Shown here one piece after another: positions 43,583 to 54,501 of a stretch of DNA of 64,000 nt. The stretch is from positions 1 to 64,000 of the forward strand of contig CALWBQ010000050.1 in the NCBI GenBank assembly GCA_944376125.1, given 5' to 3'. The notes beneath the pieces were generated by a model. That model did no database searches, was not told the DNA's origin, and saw nothing but the letters and a program-made list of their open reading frames with translations. The first letter of the stretch is position 1. Each line of letters starts with the position of its first letter. The stretch is from an uncultured Lachnospiraceae bacterium. GTDB taxonomy: Bacteria > Bacillota > Clostridia > Lachnospirales > Lachnospiraceae. Position numbers and translations under genes: made by a program.

Positions 43583-45892
43583 CTATCCCCGGCTCTTCGC
43601 CCGATTTCGATTGTAATTGATCAGGCAGCCAGCTTTGACGATCTCACGCTCTTCCGGAGTCATGTCAGTGATGTAGAGGCTGATCTCCTTCACGCTGCCG
43701 TCCTGAGCTTTGATCACATATGCAGGGATATTCCTCAGATCGCCGTCCAAATGTTTCCGGATGCCAGGCACATAGATGTAGTCCCCAACTTCAAACCCCG
43801 GCTCCCCCTCCATCTGGAAGGGCAGCATTCCCCAGTTCATAACATTGGAGCGGTAACGCTTTGTCGCATACTCACTGCAGATATTGGCCAGGCCGCCGAT
43901 AACACGCTGGCAGCTCGCCGCCTGCTCTCTTGCGGATCCATCTCCCGGCTTCACTGCGTAGACTACGCTTCCGATTTCTGTCTCTGCCGCTCTGACATCT
44001 TCATTGCCCGGTATCGTGCGGATCGCTGCAAATACGCTCTCCAGGTCTTTATCCAGACTGGCTGGATCTGTGTCGGCACTCCGCGCTTTCTCCAGCTTGT
44101 CCACCTCTTTCGTGCGGCCAACATACTCAGGATCTCTCCTTGACAATGTAAACTCCGCCAGGCCCAGAGGATTGGAGCGATAGGAGGACGTCTCACCGGA
44201 AGGGATCAGCTCATCCGTCGTAGTTACAGCATCCATGATCTTAGAACAAACCTTTAATACGATATTGTCTGCAAGGGGACTCATCTCCGGCCAATCCTTA
44301 ATGTTCGGCCCATAGATCAGCTCTTCCTCTTTTCTGCCTTTTCCAAACCCAAAGTACACTCTGTGGTCATAGGAAGAATGGTCAAACTCATACGCCGGCA
44401 CTTTGCCAAAACACTCCATTCCTTCCGCGGAAGTCAGGATCCCGCCGTTGGCAGCCGTCGCCGCGATTGAGCGGGCATCCATCAGGGCCACTGCCGCCAT
44501 CTGGCCGTTTCCAGGCTTTGAACCCTCCCGGTTGGGGAAGTTTCTGGTAGTGTGGCGAATGCTCAGGCCATTGTTGCAGGGAGTATCTCCCGCCCCAAAG
44601 CATGGACCGCAGAACGCAGTCCGGATAATCGCGCCTGCTGCCATCAGATCGGAGACAGCCCCCTTCTTCACCAAGTCTGCAAAAACCGGCTGAGAGGATG
44701 GGTAAACCGCCAGTGAGAATTCATCGCAGCCGCAGTCTTTGCCTCTCAGGGCATTGGCCGCCTCAATGACATTGGTATAGTTTCCTCCGGCACATCCGGC
44801 AATAATTCCCTGCTGCACCAGCAGTTTCCCGTCTTTGATCTTATCTAACAGAGTAAAGTGGGCCTTTCCCCCGGAGACTGCCTCCGCACTCTTCTCTACC
44901 TCTCGGAGAATATCTTCCAGATTGCTGTTCAGCTCGTCAATCTCATAGGTGTTGCTGGGATGGAATGGGAGAGCAATCATGGGCTTCACAGTGCTCAGGT
45001 CTACGTAAACACAGCCGTCGTAGTAGGCCACCTGAGCCGGATTTAACTCTTTGTAATCGTCTCCTCTGCCGTGGAGAGTCAGATATGCCTTTGTGTCCTC
45101 GTCAGTCTTCCAGATAGAGGACAGACAGGTAGTTTCTGTCGTCATAACATCCACGCCATTCCGGAAATCTGTGTCCATGGAAGCAATGCCTGGGCCTACA
45201 AATTCCATAACTTTATTCTTCACATAACCGCATTTAAATACTGCTCCGATAATCGCCAGGGCAATATCCTGGGGTCCGACTCCGGGTCTTGGGCTGCCGT
45301 CCAGGTAGATCGCCACTACGCCAGGGTAAGCCACGTCGTAAGTATCTCTTAAAAGCTGCTTTACCAGCTCTCCGCCGCCTTCTCCGATAGCCATGGTTCC
45401 CAAGGCGCCATAGCGGGTATGGCTGTCAGAGCCAAGGATCATCTTTCCGCATCCCGCCATCATCTCTCTCATATACTGATGAATCACGGCAATGTGAGGG
45501 GGCACATAGATGCCGCCGTATTTTTTTGCCGCGGAAAGTCCGAACATGTGATCATCCTCATTGATGGTTCCGCCCACTGCACAGAGCGTATTGTGACAGT
45601 TGGTCAGAACATAGGGGATGGGAAACTGCTCCATTCCTGATGCTTTTGCCGTCTGGACAATTCCCACAAATGTAATATCGTGGGAAGCCATGGCATCAAA
45701 GCGAATCTTTAAATGCTCCATATCCTCTGAGGTATTGTGGCTTTTTAAGATAGAATAGGCAATAGTGCCCTTTCTGGCTTCCTCTTTATCCGCAGCCTTT
45801 CCGGTCATGGCCTGAACCTTTGCCCCATCCTCCTCAGGTACAAGGGTCGCACCATCCACCAGATATACGCCGCCGTCATACAATTTTACCAT
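43583..45892 (-). CDS. Aconitase-family hydratase (YbhJ-like)
   Basis: 769 residues from ATG 45892 (AGGAGGG upstream; the frame opens at 45928). Aconitase-type landmarks: [20 protein letters not shown], the [4Fe-4S] ligands Cys367 (GCAGGNYTN), Cys428 and Cys431 (CGPCFGAGD), and a C-terminal swivel domain with [15 protein letters not shown]. The sequence follows the uncharacterised YbhJ-type branch rather than AcnA, LeuC or homoaconitase. The substrate is unknown. A HAD phosphatase is encoded directly downstream. Confidence 0.85.
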   Translation of the reverse strand: MVKLYDGGVYLVDGATLVPEEDGAKVQAMTGKAADKEEARKGTIAYSILKSHNTSEDMEHLKIRFDAMASHDITFVGIVQTAKASGMEQFPIPYVLTNCHNTLCAVGGTINEDDHMFGLSAAKKYGGIYVPPHIAVIHQYMREMMAGCGKMILGSDSHTRYGALGTMAIGEGGGELVKQLLRDTYDVAYPGVVAIYLDGSPRPGVGPQDIALAIIGAVFKCGYVKNKVMEFVGPGIASMDTDFRNGVDVMTTETTCLSSIWKTDEDTKAYLTLHGRGDDYKELNPAQVAYYDGCVYVDLSTVKPMIALPFHPSNTYEIDELNSNLEDILREVEKSAEAVSGGKAHFTLLDKIKDGKLLVQQGIIAGCAGGNYTNVIEAANALRGKDCGCDEFSLAVYPSSQPVFADLVKKGAVSDLMAAGAIIRTAFCGPCFGAGDTPCNNGLSIRHTTRNFPNREGSKPGNGQMAAVALMDARSIAATAANGGILTSAEGMECFGKVPAYEFDHSSYDHRVYFGFGKGRKEEELIYGPNIKDWPEMSPLADNIVLKVCSKIMDAVTTTDELIPSGETSSYRSNPLGLAEFTLSRRDPEYVGRTKEVDKLEKARSADTDPASLDKDLESVFAAIRTIPGNEDVRAAETEIGSVVYAVKPGDGSAREQAASCQRVIGGLANICSEYATKRYRSNVMNWGMLPFQMEGEPGFEVGDYIYVPGIRKHLDGDLRNIPAYVIKAQDGSVKEISLYITDMTPEEREIVKAGCLINYNRNRAKSRG

Positions 45893-46041
45893 AACAAATC
45901 CCTCCTGCTGCTTTTCATTTTCTATCAATCAAAACACAACTGATTTATTTATATCATTAAATACCCACTGTTGGCAAGGAAAAACACACTTTTCCCCTGG
46001 CATCATATTATAAAACATCACCTTGTGTAAAGGAGTCTGTT

Positions 46042-47043
46042 ATGAAAAAACGTGTCCTTAGCTTACTGACATGCCTGGCGGCTGCTCTTTCCCTGCTCCC
46101 CGGCTGCTCACATACGGAAGAGGCCGGCGGAACCATCCCCGTCACCCTCAGCGAGGTAGCACACTCTGTCTTTTATGCCCCCCAGTACGCTGCCATCGAA
46201 TTGGGATATTTTGAGGAGGAAGGGATCGCTCTGACCTTAGTAAACGGAGCCGGCGCTGATAAAGTGATGACTGCCCTGGTATCCGGCGATGCCGATATTG
46301 GGTTTATGGGATCTGAGGCCAGTATCTATACTTACGCCAACGGGGCTTCCGACTATGCGGTCAATTTTGCCCAGCTCACCCAGAGAGCAGGAAACTTTCT
46401 GGTGGCCCGGGAGCCCGATCCAGATTTTTCCTGGGAAAAACTAAAAGGCAGCTCTGTCCTGGGCGGCAGGGCAGGCGGGATGCCACAGATGGTCTTTGAA
46501 TATATCCTGCGGAAACATGGGCTGGATCCCCAGGCAGATCTTGCCATTGACCAGAGCATCAGCTTTGGGCTGACCGCAGCCGCATTTCCCTCCAGCCAGG
46601 CCGATTACACCGTCGAATTTGAGCCTTATGCGACAGCCCTTGAAAAAGAGGGGAGCGGGTATGTAGTTGCCTCTCTTGGAACAGAATCCGGCTATGTCCC
46701 CTACACTGCCTACAGTGCCAAAAAAAGCTATATAGAAGCTAACCCGGACATCATACAGTCCTTTACCAATGCCATCCAAAAGGGACTTGACTACGTCAAC
46801 TCTCATTCTGCCGAAGAGATCGCCCAGGTTATCCAGCCCCAGTTTCAGGAGACTGATCTGGACAGTCTGACTACCATCATCAGGCGCTACAAAGATCAGG
46901 ATACCTGGAAGGGGGATACAATTTTTGAAGAGAGCAGTTTTGACCTGCTTCAGAATATTCTGGAGGATTCTGGCGAGCTTCCCAGGCGGGTTCCCTACAG
47001 TGATCTGGTAACGGTGGAGTTTTCACAAAAAGCGGCTCAATAA
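46042..47043 (+). CDS. Orphan SsuA/THI5-type ABC substrate-binding lipoprotein
   Basis: 333 residues. The signal peptide ends in the lipobox LPGC (Cys22). The fold is the NMT1/THI5/SsuA type, with VFYAPQYAAIELGYFEEEGI near the start and the GDADIGFMGSEAS segment. AAAGGAG precedes the ATG. No matching permease or ATPase is nearby; the next ABC genes (47.1-49.6 kb) are an FtsX-type exporter on the other strand. Ligands of the family include thiamine precursors, sulfonates and nitrate; none can be chosen. Confidence 0.88.
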   Translation: MKKRVLSLLTCLAAALSLLPGCSHTEEAGGTIPVTLSEVAHSVFYAPQYAAIELGYFEEEGIALTLVNGAGADKVMTALVSGDADIGFMGSEASIYTYANGASDYAVNFAQLTQRAGNFLVAREPDPDFSWEKLKGSSVLGGRAGGMPQMVFEYILRKHGLDPQADLAIDQSISFGLTAAAFPSSQADYTVEFEPYATALEKEGSGYVVASLGTESGYVPYTAYSAKKSYIEANPDIIQSFTNAIQKGLDYVNSHSAEEIAQVIQPQFQETDLDSLTTIIRRYKDQDTWKGDTIFEESSFDLLQNILEDSGELPRRVPYSDLVTVEFSQKAAQ

Positions 47044-47059
47044 AAGACTGGAAGCTCAA

Positions 47060-47094
47060 AAAACCGGCAGCTCCAAGGCCAGAGCGCCGGTTTT
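47060..47094. terminator. Terminator between the binding lipoprotein and ABC exporter genes
   Basis: AAAACCGGC / GCCGGTTTT with T tracts on both strands; serves convergent genes. Confidence 0.75.
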
Positions 47095-47122
47095 CTTCCA
47101 TATTCAGAGGTTGGAACCGCCA

Positions 47123-48925
47123 TTATGGCTGACGGATTACCTCTGTGATATTCATCTTTCCCATCTGCTTAGCAGGAATGTATACCGCCGCCACCGCGGC
47201 CATACAGAGGCCCAAAAGGCTGATCAGCAGCGGCACTGCTGGAAGGTGCCAGGCAGCATAGCTGAAATGATCGGTTATAAGGACGCTGTAGAGCAGCTTG
47301 TGAACCGCCAGACCGGCAGCACAGCCTGCAGCTCCTCCAGAAAAAACGTAGGTAAATGCTTCTGCAGCGATCATTTTAGTTGCCTGGCAGGACTTCATCC
47401 CTATCGCCCTCATTACTCCGTACGACCGCATCCGCGATGACACACTCATGGCAATGCTATTTACAACATTGAGCACTGCTACCAGGGCGATGATGGCTAA
47501 AAATGCATATATACAAAATACAAAGGCAAAATACGTACCGGATGTTCTCTGATCCCGCAGGTCTGTCAATCTGCAGCCGCCGTCCAGTATGTCCCGGATC
47601 GCTCCCACATCTTCGTCCGTCACATCCCCCAATGTCTGTATCATAACCAGAGAGTAGTTTCTGATGCCTGTCAGTCGGACAAATGTGCTGCCCGATGCAA
47701 TCAGGATGATCTCTCCGCCTGTGAGCCCGTCGCTGCTGAAAGGATTGTATTTCAGCAAACCGGCAACCTCCAGTTCTTCCTCTCCAATGCGGATCTTATC
47801 GCCGATTTTCAGCGGACTGTCTTTGTCCCAGACAGCAAGCACACAATGGCTGTCGCCGTAAATTCGTGAGAGGCTGCTGCCTGCTTTCAGCATATGATCC
47901 GTTTTCAGACAGTCTAAATCGAAGTCATCATAGGAAACCAGATCAATCTCCACTGGAGCTGAATGGAGCTCTGCAGAAATGCCGAGGCTGCTTCTGCGCC
48001 CATAAACGCGTTTTACGCCGTCCATTCCGGCAATCGTATCCAGCAGGCTGCTGTCAATCCCATTGGAGCCATCATCACTGGAAATATTGATATCTGAGGC
48101 GCTGGCCGATTGGGGCATGATATAGCCAACAAAATCGATCAGGGCAGAGAAGCTCAAAAACAGAATGATACTCAAGGCAAAGGAACCCGCCATAAGAATC
48201 ATGTTTTTGGCCGCTGAGACTGCATGGCCAATCCCCAGGGCTGTCTCCACTTTGAACAGTCCTGTTCTGACTTTTATCTGCAGATGCCCGGTACCCTCCA
48301 GTGTCTCCGACACTGCCGCAATAGGCGATACTCTGGCAGCCCTCCTGGCAGGGGCCCCCGCGGCAAGAAGAACTGTGACGAGCCCCATTATGATGCCGCT
48401 GCAGATTCCGATACAACTAACGCCAAAAAGAGGAATATCGGAAAATTCTTCCCCCACGGCAAACCGCAGGACAGCACACAGCCCCCACGCGGCCGCCGTC
48501 CCCAGTGCCACCCCCGCAGGGACTGCGGTTTTGCACCAGCTGAGAGCTTCCAGCCTCACAAACCGAATAATCTGCTGTCTGCTCATTCCTAGGCAGCGCA
48601 TCATTCCAAAAAATTTTGTTCTCTGGGCCACAATACTATTTATGCTGCTGGAGATCATCAGCACACCCGCCGCCAAGATCAGGACAAACAATACTGCTGA
48701 TGTCAGGAGAAGAGTCTGCGCCATTGCGTGATCCAAAAGCTCCTGGAGCGTCAGGCTTCCATGCTTTTCCAAAAGTCGTTCCCATTCCATATGAATACCC
48801 ATATCAGCCATGCTGAAAACGGCTGTCACCAAAAAAACAGCAAACAGAATACAGAGGCGGGTCATCCGGTTCTGCTGTCTCCGTATTTTTGCAGAGATTG
48901 GAATCAGGCTGAGGTAACTTTTCAT
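47123..48925 (-). CDS. FtsX-family ABC transporter permease
   Basis: 600 residues with two FtsX-like four-helix modules (about 70-210 and 455-600), an extra N-terminal helix (about 22-42), and an extracytoplasmic domain (about 275-450). The gene overlaps the ATPase gene by ATGA. Together with the two-component genes upstream it resembles the BceAB/VexP-type modules that sense or expel antimicrobial peptides, although the permease lacks the usual 10-helix BceB arrangement. Confidence 0.88.
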   Translation of the reverse strand: MKSYLSLIPISAKIRRQQNRMTRLCILFAVFLVTAVFSMADMGIHMEWERLLEKHGSLTLQELLDHAMAQTLLLTSAVLFVLILAAGVLMISSSINSIVAQRTKFFGMMRCLGMSRQQIIRFVRLEALSWCKTAVPAGVALGTAAAWGLCAVLRFAVGEEFSDIPLFGVSCIGICSGIIMGLVTVLLAAGAPARRAARVSPIAAVSETLEGTGHLQIKVRTGLFKVETALGIGHAVSAAKNMILMAGSFALSIILFLSFSALIDFVGYIMPQSASASDINISSDDGSNGIDSSLLDTIAGMDGVKRVYGRRSSLGISAELHSAPVEIDLVSYDDFDLDCLKTDHMLKAGSSLSRIYGDSHCVLAVWDKDSPLKIGDKIRIGEEELEVAGLLKYNPFSSDGLTGGEIILIASGSTFVRLTGIRNYSLVMIQTLGDVTDEDVGAIRDILDGGCRLTDLRDQRTSGTYFAFVFCIYAFLAIIALVAVLNVVNSIAMSVSSRMRSYGVMRAIGMKSCQATKMIAAEAFTYVFSGGAAGCAAGLAVHKLLYSVLITDHFSYAAWHLPAVPLLISLLGLCMAAVAAVYIPAKQMGKMNITEVIRQP

Positions 48926-49605
48926 CCCCGGTACCTCCCAAAATCAGTCAGCACACCATCTGACACCTGCAGAACCCGGTCTGCAGTCTGCGCAATGCCG
49001 CTGTTATGGGTGATCATAATAATAGTCTGCTGGTATTTTTCAGACGCCTCCCGCATCAGCGCGATCACTTCACTGCTGTTATGTGAGTCCAGATTCCCGG
49101 TAGGTTCATCCGCCAGGATCAGCGATGGGCGTGTCATAAGAGCCCGGCCGATCGCCGTGCGCTGCTGCTGGCCGCCGGACAGCTGCCCCGGCAGATGGCC
49201 GCGCCGCTCTCTCAGATCCAGGATCGTCAGCAATTCCTCCAGATATCTCTGATCTGGTTTCTGATAATCCAGCAGAACCGGAAACACAATATTCTGCTCT
49301 ACTGTCAGTTCCGGAATCAGGTTAAAAGCCTGAAAGATAAAACCAATGTTCCGCCGGCGAAAAATGGTAAGACTTCTTTCATTCATAGCAAAAATATCGT
49401 TTCCCCCAATCACCACGCTCCCGGATGTAGGAGTATCCAGGCCGCCTATCACATTGAGAAGCGTGCTCTTCCCAGAGCCTGATTCCCCAATGATAGCTGT
49501 AAACTCTCCTTTAGGGACAGAAAAACTGACATTCTTCAAGGCACGTACGGCAGTCTCGCCGCTTCCATACGTTTTACAGACATTTCTGACTTCCAGCAAA
49601 TCCAT
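48922..49605 (-). CDS. ABC transporter ATP-binding protein, MacB/LolD type
   Basis: 227 residues. Walker A GESGSGKSTLLN, Q loop FIFQAFNLIPELT, signature LSGGQQQRTAIGRAL and Walker B LILADEPTGNLD are intact. The frame opens at 49662; ATG 49605 has GAGGTG upstream. It is the ATPase partner of the FtsX permease and lies 73 bases after the histidine kinase gene. Confidence 0.94.
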   Translation of the reverse strand: MDLLEVRNVCKTYGSGETAVRALKNVSFSVPKGEFTAIIGESGSGKSTLLNVIGGLDTPTSGSVVIGGNDIFAMNERSLTIFRRRNIGFIFQAFNLIPELTVEQNIVFPVLLDYQKPDQRYLEELLTILDLRERRGHLPGQLSGGQQQRTAIGRALMTRPSLILADEPTGNLDSHNSSEVIALMREASEKYQQTIIMITHNSGIAQTADRVLQVSDGVLTDFGRYRG

Positions 49606-49678
49606 TGTGCAAACACCTCTTCTTATCTTGATAACTGTCAATATACCAGAAAACTCCTGCACCGCTGCGACAATCAGG

Positions 49679-50719
49679 CTACAATTTTGTAGGAATCCGG
49701 AAATTCATTGTGAAGACAGTTCCCCTGCCCACTGCACTGTCAACTTCGATGGTTCCCCCATGAGCTTCCACGATCGCCTTCGCTAACGGCAGGCCGAGGC
49801 CGATCCCCTGAATATCTTTTGAAAAGCGGCTCCGGTAAAATCTTTTAAAAATGTGGTGCATATCCTCTGGATGAATACCGCTCCCATTGTCTTTCACAGT
49901 TACCTGAAAAAAAGCAGCAAACATCTGCCATTGAATCTGGACGGTATTTCCCCTTTCTGTGTGGTCAAGTCCATTTTTGACAAGATTGCTGACAGCTTCT
50001 ATAATCCAGTTCCGGTCACAGAATACCTGAATCTCCTCGCCGCCTGACAGGCGGATCTCTTTTCCCTCCTGTTCAGCGCGGAACAAAAACTGCTCCCTTA
50101 CCTCCTCTGCAATACTGGCCATATTCTCCCACTTCCATTCTAAAACGACTGCGCCAGCATCCAATTTTGCGAGTTTCAGGAGATTCTGCACCAGCATCTC
50201 CATTCGGCCAAGTTCCTTCTCCGAGAGCCGGCTAAACCGCTGGACATCCGGATGATTCCTCGTCTCCTCCTGTATAATGCCATTATAGACATTGAGGGCA
50301 GCCAACGGCGTCTTCAGCTGATGAGAAATATCCGACAGGGTGTCCTGCAAAAACCTCTTTGTATGTTCTTCCTCCTCTGCATAGGCGTTCAAAATCGAAA
50401 CCAGTGTATTTACCTCGTGGAACAATCTGTACAGCTCTCCCTCATCATTGCACTGGATGGCTGCATCCCGATTGCCGGACAGATAATCCGTGATCCTTGA
50501 AATGGCATCTTCCATTATCTTGTGTTGGCCCCTGAAATATCGGAAACAAGATATCCATACCGCAGCTCCCATGCACAGGCCGCAGAGCAGTACCCATTTC
50601 CCGGCATTTGGGACTCCGGTTCCTGCAAAAAGTGCTGAAGCCAGGGCAAACATCAGCATCCACAGTGTAATTTCCTTGAAAAGCAATGCAACTTTTCGGT
50701 TAGCAAACAGTTTCATCAC
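49679..50719 (-). CDS. Sensor histidine kinase
   Basis: 346 residues. Two close N-terminal membrane helices (about 14-32 and 40-60) with almost no extracytoplasmic loop, then a HAMP-like linker, the H box SDISHQLKTPL (His133), N box NLVKNGLDH, and G boxes DNGSGI and GIGLGLPLA. The tiny sensing loop is the intramembrane-sensing layout seen in kinases that take their signal from an ABC transporter. The ATG overlaps the response-regulator stop. Confidence 0.93.
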   Translation of the reverse strand: MMKLFANRKVALLFKEITLWMLMFALASALFAGTGVPNAGKWVLLCGLCMGAAVWISCFRYFRGQHKIMEDAISRITDYLSGNRDAAIQCNDEGELYRLFHEVNTLVSILNAYAEEEEHTKRFLQDTLSDISHQLKTPLAALNVYNGIIQEETRNHPDVQRFSRLSEKELGRMEMLVQNLLKLAKLDAGAVVLEWKWENMASIAEEVREQFLFRAEQEGKEIRLSGGEEIQVFCDRNWIIEAVSNLVKNGLDHTERGNTVQIQWQMFAAFFQVTVKDNGSGIHPEDMHHIFKRFYRSRFSKDIQGIGLGLPLAKAIVEAHGGTIEVDSAVGRGTVFTMNFRIPTKL

Positions 50720-51411
50720 TCCCCCTCATCTGTCTGGTTCCACTTATATCCTCTCCCGCGAACCGTAACAATCCTCTCTGGCTGTCCCGGGTCATCCTCA
50801 ATCTTCATGCGGAGCCTCCGAATATACACGGTAAGAGAATTGCTGTCAATATAGTTTTCCCGGCAGTCCCACAGTTTTCCTAAAATTTGATTCGCAGAGA
50901 GCACCTGTCCAGGGTGTTCCATAAGCAGGCACAGCAATTTATATTCGCTTCCTGTCAGGTCAAGCATCCTTCCATTTTTATATGCCTCTCCTTTCAAAAG
51001 CTGGACCGCTATACCGCCAGAGCGCAGTTCCGTCTCAGGTGTGTTAAAATTTTCGCTTCTGCGGAGCAGAGCATTGATCCTGGAGAGAAATACCGCCAGT
51101 TTAAACGGCTTTGTCATATAATCGTCTGCCCCTATATCAAGGCCCATAGTGATATCTGTTTCCTCATCGGCAGCGGTAAGGAACATGATGGGCACCTTAG
51201 AGGTTCTGCGTATCTTTCTGCAAAAGTCAAAGCCAGAGCCATCGGGAAGCGATACATCTAAAATGGCCAAATCGTAAGATTCTCTTTTCCAAAGTATATC
51301 AGCCTCCTTTGCACTGCGGACAGCATCGATTTCATATCCCTGCTTTTTCAGCGCAAATGAGAGCCCGCAGATCAGCCCCTCGTCATCCTCCAGCAAAAAA
51401 AGTCTTTTCAC
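50716..51411 (-). CDS. OmpR/PhoB-family response regulator
   Basis: 231 residues from GTG 51411. Receiver domain with acidic pair at 9-10, phospho-acceptor Asp52 (AILDVSLPDG) and Lys in MTKPFK, then a winged-helix DNA-binding domain (about 130-231). The frame is open to 51537, but the receiver begins at VKRLFLLEDD, so the GTG start is preferred. It overlaps the kinase gene by ATGA. The pair probably controls the ABC exporter downstream. Confidence 0.93.
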   Translation of the reverse strand: MKRLFLLEDDEGLICGLSFALKKQGYEIDAVRSAKEADILWKRESYDLAILDVSLPDGSGFDFCRKIRRTSKVPIMFLTAADEETDITMGLDIGADDYMTKPFKLAVFLSRINALLRRSENFNTPETELRSGGIAVQLLKGEAYKNGRMLDLTGSEYKLLCLLMEHPGQVLSANQILGKLWDCRENYIDSNSLTVYIRRLRMKIEDDPGQPERIVTVRGRGYKWNQTDEGE

Positions 51412-51447
51412 CTGTCTTCCGCTCCTTTCTCGCTTTCCTTTGCTGCA

Positions 51448-51483
51448 GAGAAACGGCATAGCCCCAGGGCTACGCCGTTTCTC
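51448..51483. repeat. Near-perfect hairpin upstream of the response regulator
   Basis: GAGAAACGGC-A-TAGCCC-CA-GGGCTA-C-GCCGTTTCTC, 16 pairs with one mismatch. It lies in the leader of the regulator gene and just past the isomerase stop; no T tract follows. Confidence 0.6.
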
Positions 51484-51523
51484 AACAAACACCTTCCAGC
51501 CATTTATCAATGCCGATCGGGAA

Positions 51524-52366
51524 TCATACTCTGTCATAAATCTCCTGAAGGAACGTTACGTCGCTGTGATACCGCTCCTTGCTGGAATTTTCCAGGAGCA
51601 TAGTAATGTGAGGCTTCTTTTCCTTCAGTAATTTCATCAGCGGCTCGTAGCGGAACAGCCCCTCCCCCACATGCCGGAATATCTGGTCCTGACCATCAAA
51701 AACAAAATCCTTCATGTGAAGCATGGTAATCTTGTCCCCGTAATATGCGAAGGCCCTGCTGATCACTTCCTCCTGGCAGTCTGTCTCCTCAGGATGGATC
51801 AGATTGACAGAATCCAGAATCACCTCCACATTAGGAGAATCAATATCCTCAAGGAAACGCTTCATCATTGCCGGGCTGTATAACGTGTGGTTGTAGACTC
51901 CCTCCACGCCTACTGTTACCCCCAGCTTTTCAGCCGCTGTGACAATCTCTCTCATACTCTTTAACAGCAGCTGGTACGCCGCCTCCGTAAAGGTCTCCGG
52001 TACCACTTTCATATCAGGGTCCAGCCTCCCAGTCTCCGTCCCTACCATGTCAGCGCCGATGATTTTTGCGTATTTCAAATGCTCAATAAATTTAGCTACC
52101 TCTGCCTGGCGCTTCTCTTCAATGGGGTTGATAGGGTTAATATAGCATCCCAGAACAGCCACATGGATCCCGTTCTCATCCAACTTTTTTCTAATATAAT
52201 GGGCAAAGCCGGGGCTGTAATGGCCGACAGAAAAATCATAATCTGAGATAGACTTTCCAAAGGCAAGCTGGATCTGATCAATTCCGTTGGCTTTCACCTC
52301 CTGAAACAGCGCTTCCATAGGCATTTTGGGGCAAATATCATGGCATCTCATACCAAAGCTCAGCAT
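51524..52366 (-). CDS. Sugar phosphate isomerase/epimerase-like TIM-barrel protein
   Basis: 280 residues, AP-endonuclease-2/xylose-isomerase-like fold. The carboxylate and histidine ligands are visible in VGTETGR, GVEGVYNH, ILDSVNLIHP and LHMKDF, with a late GEGLFRY and LLENSS. Family members isomerise keto sugars or inositol intermediates; substrate unknown. The gene follows the PPC-domain gene with an 18-base gap, and both follow guaB's terminator, so they form a two-gene unit. Confidence 0.85.
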   Translation of the reverse strand: MLSFGMRCHDICPKMPMEALFQEVKANGIDQIQLAFGKSISDYDFSVGHYSPGFAHYIRKKLDENGIHVAVLGCYINPINPIEEKRQAEVAKFIEHLKYAKIIGADMVGTETGRLDPDMKVVPETFTEAAYQLLLKSMREIVTAAEKLGVTVGVEGVYNHTLYSPAMMKRFLEDIDSPNVEVILDSVNLIHPEETDCQEEVISRAFAYYGDKITMLHMKDFVFDGQDQIFRHVGEGLFRYEPLMKLLKEKKPHITMLLENSSKERYHSDVTFLQEIYDRV

Positions 52367-52384
52367 CGTTGCGTCCTCCTCTTC

Positions 52385-52807
52385 TTAAAACTCCAGCAGG
52401 TTCAGCCCTATCTCATCGCTGAACTTTCTTCCCACTTCTCCATCCAGAATCTGGATGATAATCTCCCCAGTAGCGCCGATCACAGCTTCATTCACATGGC
52501 CTCCATGGATTTCGCCGGTATGGCCGTTTGCAATGACGGCATGGATGTGAAGATAAGGCTTTCCGTCCTGCCTTGTAATATTTCCCGTCAGTGAGGCGAT
52601 CTCATAAATTCCCTCATAGGTTTCTTTATAATAAACCTTTTCGGCTGTATCAAAAACACCCAAAACCGCCTTTTTCACCGCTCCCAGCCCAGTCACGCTG
52701 GCCAGACAGATCCCCTCATCCGTGCACAGCTGTGTCAGGCAGTCCAAAATTTCCTCATCTTTGTCCACTCTCAGGACAATCCCAGTTCCAAATCTCTGAT
52801 ACCTCAT
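52385..52807 (-). CDS. PPC (DUF296) domain protein
   Basis: 140 residues covering one PPC domain. The signature GNITRQDGKPYLHIHAV (residues about 75-91) and the GGHVNEA turn supply the conserved metal-binding histidines. Plant members bind AT-rich DNA through extra AT-hooks, absent here; bacterial members have no settled function. AAAGGAGG precedes the ATG. It is paired with the downstream isomerase-like gene. Confidence 0.85.
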   Translation of the reverse strand: MRYQRFGTGIVLRVDKDEEILDCLTQLCTDEGICLASVTGLGAVKKAVLGVFDTAEKVYYKETYEGIYEIASLTGNITRQDGKPYLHIHAVIANGHTGEIHGGHVNEAVIGATGEIIIQILDGEVGRKFSDEIGLNLLEF

Positions 52808-52831
52808 CTGTCTCCTCCTTTGCTGAACTAC

Positions 52832-52861
52832 AAAAGGCCAGGCAAGAGCTTTTCCTGCCTG
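52832..52861 (-). terminator. Terminator after guaB
   Basis: CAGGCA / TGCCTG stem with a G-C-rich foot, followed on the minus strand by CCTTTTG. Moderate strength. Confidence 0.55.
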
Positions 52862-52881
52862 ACCCGCTGCAATACTTGTTT

Positions 52882-54354
<1,473 letters not shown>

Positions 54355-54501
54355 TCATAGATTTTCTCCTCTTATCAGAGGGTTATTAGTATAACATATT
54401 AACAAATTTTGCCTTTTTTGTCAAACGAAAGCCTTGGCGGTATTCATACTATTTACTTATAATCACCTATTATTTTACTGATAGTTTATCCTGCTAACAA
54501 T

